DNA from: JAWVFM01 sp963771655
Lineage (GTDB): Bacteria > Actinomycetota > Thermoleophilia > Solirubrobacterales > 70-9
DNA: 64,000 bases
NCBI GenBank assembly: GCA_963771655.1
Contig: CAVYUG010000004.1
Location: 62,001-126,000, forward strand
Reading direction: 5' to 3'
Shown here piece by piece: positions 60,830 through 64,000 of the stretch. The translations under genes were made by a program, and so were the position numbers. The number at the start of each line of letters is the position of its first letter. The first letter of the stretch is position 1. The notes beneath the pieces are model-generated. The model had not been told where the DNA came from, did no database searches, and was given only the letters and a program-made list of their open reading frames with translations.

Positions 60830-61406
60830 TCACGATCCTCCGAGCCGCCGTCCAGCATCCTCGCCGCCCCCTGTCCGAGCGCCGCCCCATGAGCGCCCCC
60901 GCGGCAGCGTCCCCCGGATAATGCACTCCCGTATGCACGCGCGAGTAGGCGACCAGGCCGGCGAGGCCCCGAGCGCCAGCCCCGCTGCGGTCGAACGTGG
61001 CCCGCGCCCGCCGCGAAGGCGAACGCGGCCGCAGAATGGCCCGACGGGAAGGAGCTCGACCTGGGCATCTCGACATGGCGCGCGACCGGCACCTCCTGGG
61101 CGATCCTGTCGGGGCGCTGACGGCGCCCGAGGGGCTTCAGACCGAGGTTGATCACCGTCGCCGCGGCCCCGACCCCCGCAAGGCCAAGCATCGCCGCGCG
61201 GCGTCCCTTGCTGCCCCCACGGCGGCCATGGCCACCGCGGAGGCGATCGAGAGCCGCGAGTAGTCGGCTGCCGCCGACAGGCGGGCCATCGCGCGGTCGA
61301 GGCGAGGTGTCGGGGTGCGGGCGATCGCCGCATAAACGGCGAGGTCGAGCCGCTCGGCCTCCTCGAGCCAGGATGCCCGGCGGCGCCCGGGGTGCTGCGC
61401 CTCCAC
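60830..61406 (-). pseudogene. PAP2-family phosphatase, broken by several one-base slips
   Basis: Pieces in different frames add up to a lipid phosphatase (PAP2/BcrC-like). The N-terminus is ARTPTPRLDRAMARLSAAAD, followed by VINLGLKPLGRRQRP (first catalytic motif KxxxxxxRP), SSFPSGHSAAAFAFAAG (second motif PSGH) and YSRVHTGVHYPGD (third motif with His). At least four single-base losses, two of them in C/G runs near 61214-61218 and 60885, are needed to join them. The start would be GTG at 61406 and the true stop is unresolved. Confidence 0.72.
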
Positions 61407-61420
61407 GCATGGAGCATCCC

Positions 61421-62716
61421 ATGACCTCGCGACGAGGGGCAGCGATCGCGGCGCTCGTGCTCGCGGCGCTGGTCGTCGGGCTGATCGCGCTCGCCCTCGC
61501 GGGCGATGCGCGCGTGCTCGCGGTGCTCGCCTGCGTCGTGGCCGCGGGCGCGGCTACCTGGTACGGGGTGCTCAGGCGGGAGCTGCGAGGGTTGCCGGCC
61601 TTACCGTGGCCCTGCTCGCCTTCGCCGGCGCCGTGCTCATCGTCGCGCTGGGCGGCCACCTGCTGGAGACGCTCGCGATCGCGCTCGCCGCGCTCGCGTC
61701 GATGGCCGCCGCCCGCACCGCGTTCAGAGTCAGGGTCGCCCTCCGAGCGCCCCGAGGCCCGAGCGCCCCGTGCTTTCTTCAACCCCAAGTCGGGTGGAGG
61801 GAAGGCGGCGCGATTCCACGTCGCCGACGAGGCGCGGAAGCGCGAAATCGAGCCGATCGAGCTGCAGCGTGGGGACGACCTCGCAACGCTCGTGAACGAT
61901 GCCGTCGCCCGCGGCGCGGACGGTCTCGCGATGGCCGGCGGCGACGGCTCGCAGGCGTCGTGGCGGCGATCGCCGCCGAACGCGGGCTGCCGTACGCATG
62001 CATCCCGGCCGGTACCCGCAATCACCTCGCCCTCGACCTCGGCGTCGACCGAGACGACGTCGTGGGCGGCCTCGACGCCTTCGTCGACGGCGGCGAGCGC
62101 GTCGTCGACCTTGCGGAGGTAAACGGCCGCGTCTTCGTCAACAACGTCTCGCTCGGCCTCTACGCACAGGCGGTGCAGCGCTCCAGCTATCGCGACGCCA
62201 AGCTCCGCACGCTCGTCGACACGGCGTCCGACGTCCTCGGCCCCGATGCGGAGGGGAGCGATCTGCGCTGGCGCGGGCCGGACGGCCAAACACGCCGCTC
62301 GCGGGCCGCGATCCTGGTGTCCAACAACCGCTATCGCCTTCGCCACGCGATCGGCTCGGGCACGCGGCCGCGCATGGACGAGGGCGTCCTCGGGATCGCC
62401 GCGCTCGCGATACGGGTGATGGCGAGGGCCCGCGACCGCGTACTCAGTTGCGCCAGTGGACAGCGCCGACGTTCGAGGTCGAGGCGGACGGCCCGGTCGC
62501 TGCCGGCATCGACGGAGAGGCCGCGAAGCTGGACCCGCCGTTGCGCTTTGGCGTCCGCCGCGGCGTCCTGCGCGTCCGGATCGCGAGCCACCACCCGGAG
62601 CCTCACCGTCGGCCGGCGCGCCCGACGGCCCCCTGGAGGCCGTGCGCTCGCTCGCCCGGATCGCGGTCGGCCGCGACGACTTCGCATCCGACCACCCCAA
62701 TCGAGAGGAGAAGTGA
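61421..62716 (+). pseudogene. Diacylglycerol-kinase-type lipid kinase with N-terminal membrane helices, broken by slips
   Basis: The gene starts with two membrane helices (AALVLAALVVGLIALALAGD and ALLAFAGAVLIVALGGHLLE in another frame). It continues with the kinase domain: RAFFNPKSGGGKAARF (nucleotide loop), GLAMAGGDGSQA and CIPAGTRNHLALDLGV (the phosphate-binding PxGTxN). The C-terminal half has FVNNVSLGLYAQAV and ends with AGAPDGPLEAVRSLARIAVG. About five frame changes are needed (near 61590, 61745, 61953, 62440 and 62595). Diacylglycerol or sphingosine kinase-like proteins are the relatives. The stop overlaps the next gene's ATG by one base. Confidence 0.78.
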
Positions 62717-62937
62717 TGGACGTCTTCGAGGTCAAGCAGAAGGAAACCCTGAACCGCAAGGAGGTCGCCACCCGGTTCCGGGAGCTCGCCGACGTCCTTG
62801 GGGGCGACGACGAAGAGATCGAGTTCGAGCGCGGCGGCATGAGCTTCAAGGTCCATGTGCCCGACGAGGTCGAGCTGAAGGTGGAGTTCGAGGTCGAGTC
62901 CGACGAGCGCGAGCTCGAGATCGAGCTGAAGTGGTGA
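62716..62937 (+). CDS. Amphi-Trp domain-containing small protein
   Basis: The 73-aa protein (MDVFEVKQKETLNRKEVATR...) has LADVLGGDDEEIEFERGGMS, FKVHVPDEVELKVEFEVES and ends in LEIELKW. The repeated acidic/hydrophobic pattern and terminal Trp are those of amphi-Trp domains, small partners of metal- or DNA-linked proteins. It starts on the lipid kinase stop (TGATG) and overlaps the next gene by 4 bp, so all three are coupled. Confidence 0.78.
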   Translation: MDVFEVKQKETLNRKEVATRFRELADVLGGDDEEIEFERGGMSFKVHVPDEVELKVEFEVESDERELEIELKW

Positions 62938-64000
62938 CGCTCGCCAAAGCCAAGCCAGTCAGCACTGCCTCGGCGGAGGAGCGCGCAGCCAGAGGCAAGA
63001 CGGCTCGCCAGAAGGTCCCGCGCGCCAGCCACGGAGAGTGGAAGGCGCCGGCGCGGCGGCAAGACCCGGTCAAGGTGCTCGAGGACCAGGCCAAGACACG
63101 CGTCCCCGAGCTGGTCCCGATCCGCTACGGGCGGATGCTCGCCTCGCCCTTTACCTTCTTCCGCGGCGCGGCGGCGATCATGGCGATGGACCTCGCCGAC
63201 ACTCCCCACGCCGGCATTCAGGTCCAGGCCTGCGGCGACGCGCACCTGTCGAACTTCGGCGTCTTCGCCGCCCCCGACCGGCGCCTCGTCATGGACGTCA
63301 ACGACTTCGACGAGACGCTCCCGGGGCCCTGGGAGTGGGACCTAAAGCGCCTCGCCGCGAGCTTCGCGATCGCCGGGCGCGATCGCGACTTCACCCCAAG
63401 CGAGACTCGTGACGCCGTCCTCAGAGCGGTCCGCTCATATCGCGAAGGGATGCGGGAGCTCGCGGCGATGGGAAACCTCGACGTCTGGTACGCGCGCCTC
63501 GACATCGACACCCTGCTCGCCGAGCTGGCCAAGGTCGTCGGCCCCGCGCGGCTGAAGGCGGCGCAGAAGAACGTCAAGAGGGCCGAGAAGAAGAACAGCA
63601 TGAAGGCGTTCGATCGCCTGGTCCACGAGGTCGACGGCGAGCCGCGGATCATCAGCGACCCGCCGCTTCTGGTTCCGGGCCGCGAGCTCGTCTCGGACGA
63701 ACAGCTCGAGGTGCTCGAGGAACGGATCCGTGAGCTCCTCGGCCGCTACCGCGAAAGCCTCAAGGGCGACCGCCGCCATCTCTTCGACAGCTACCAATTC
63801 GTCGATCTGGCCCGTAAGGTCGTCGGCGTCGGCAGCGTCGGGACCCGCGCCTGGGTGGTGCTGATGATGGGCCGCGACGGCCAGGACCCGTTTCCTGCTG
63901 CCCAAGGAGGCGGAGGCCTCGGTGCTCGAGCCCTACGTCGGCAAGAGCGAGTTCGGGAACCACGGCGAGCGAGTCGTCGAGGGCCAGTGGCTGATCCAGG
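62934..64000 (+). CDS. DUF2252-family protein (partial, one slip)
   Basis: The protein (from GTG at 62934) has the DUF2252 blocks LVPIRYGRMLASPFTFFRGA, VQACGDAHLSNFGVFAAPDR, MDVNDFDETLPGPWEWDLKR and VGVGSVGTRAWVVLMMGRDG. These look like a kinase-related fold (GDxHxxN plus NDFDE) used in aminoglycoside-phosphotransferase-like folds; the function is unproven. Near 63892-63894 (TTT) the frame breaks: the next frame continues FLLPKEAEASVLEPYVGKSE toward the right edge. The gene is cut off by the window. Confidence 0.82.
   Translation, partial: MTLAKAKPVSTASAEERAARGKTARQKVPRASHGEWKAPARRQDPVKVLEDQAKTRVPELVPIRYGRMLASPFTFFRGAAAIMAMDLADTPHAGIQVQACGDAHLSNFGVFAAPDRRLVMDVNDFDETLPGPWEWDLKRLAASFAIAGRDRDFTPSETRDAVLRAVRSYREGMRELAAMGNLDVWYARLDIDTLLAELAKVVGPARLKAAQKNVKRAEKKNSMKAFDRLVHEVDGEPRIISDPPLLVPGRELVSDEQLEVLEERIRELLGRYRESLKGDRRHLFDSYQFVDLARKVVGVGSVGTRAWVVLMMGRDGQDPFPAAQGGGGLGARALRRQERVREPRRASRRGPVADP

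Overview
The window is a stretch of chromosome from a very GC-rich bacterium, by eye about 70% G+C. The gene families point to an actinobacterium: actinobacterial-type threonine/lysine genes, DrrAB-type ABC exporter, CYP125-like P450, PspC-domain two-component system, DUF6325, SHOCT and Tat-linked proteins. The many Gly/Ala/Pro-rich proteins and the mix of beta-oxidation and membrane-protein genes fit deep-branching soil lineages such as Thermoleophilia/Solirubrobacterales; that placement is inference. I saw no rRNA, tRNA, CRISPR array, insertion sequence or prophage. It looks like ordinary core and accessory chromosome, densely packed, with many 4-bp stop/start overlaps and no gene-free gap over 300 bp.

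Layout. 1-7.9 kb (minus strand): prfB (RF2, with a programmed frameshift), a DrrAB exporter, secA, an acyl-CoA synthetase, hpf and comF. This is the conserved comF-hpf-secA-prfB order with insertions. 8.0-12.7 kb: a GGDEF protein and the thrC-hom-lysA aspartate-family operon. 12.7-17.0 kb: a hydrolase, two cell-surface proteins and an acyl-CoA dehydrogenase. 17.2-21.5 kb: a cell-wall-binding protein, a methyltransferase, an HD-GYP/LuxR fusion and a cupin. 21.5-25.3 kb: thiolase and 3-hydroxyacyl-CoA dehydrogenase. 25.4-28.3 kb: a large secreted CARDB protein. 28.4-33.0 kb: a CorC-type membrane protein and a LiaF/PspC envelope-stress system. 33-36.5 kb: a GMC oxidoreductase with a Tat partner and a secreted protein. 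36.5-40.6 kb: a likely arginine/agmatine catabolic set. 40.7-47.7 kb: enolase-superfamily, SDR, Rieske plus MpaB-type oxygenase, enoyl-CoA hydratase and an MFS exporter. 47.7-51.6 kb: glutamate decarboxylase divergent from cytochrome bd (cydAB). 51.6-57.2 kb: envelope-associated membrane proteins. 57.4-64 kb: a P450, small stress-type proteins, and a run of damaged genes (PAP2 phosphatase, lipid kinase) followed by DUF2252.

Four sets of signals go beyond gene content. (1) Two families of dispersed intergenic hairpin elements, three copies each; family A has a compensatory base change in its stem. (2) A shared inverted-repeat operator upstream of the acyl-CoA dehydrogenase and the thiolase, suggesting one TetR-type beta-oxidation regulon. 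(3) A perfect 19-nt palindrome between gadB and cydAB. (4) A recurring pattern of one-base frameshifts, often in G runs, splitting cydA, cydB, an MBL-fold gene, a PAP2 phosphatase, a lipid kinase and others. This is more likely sequence error than biology, and it affects how those genes should be read.
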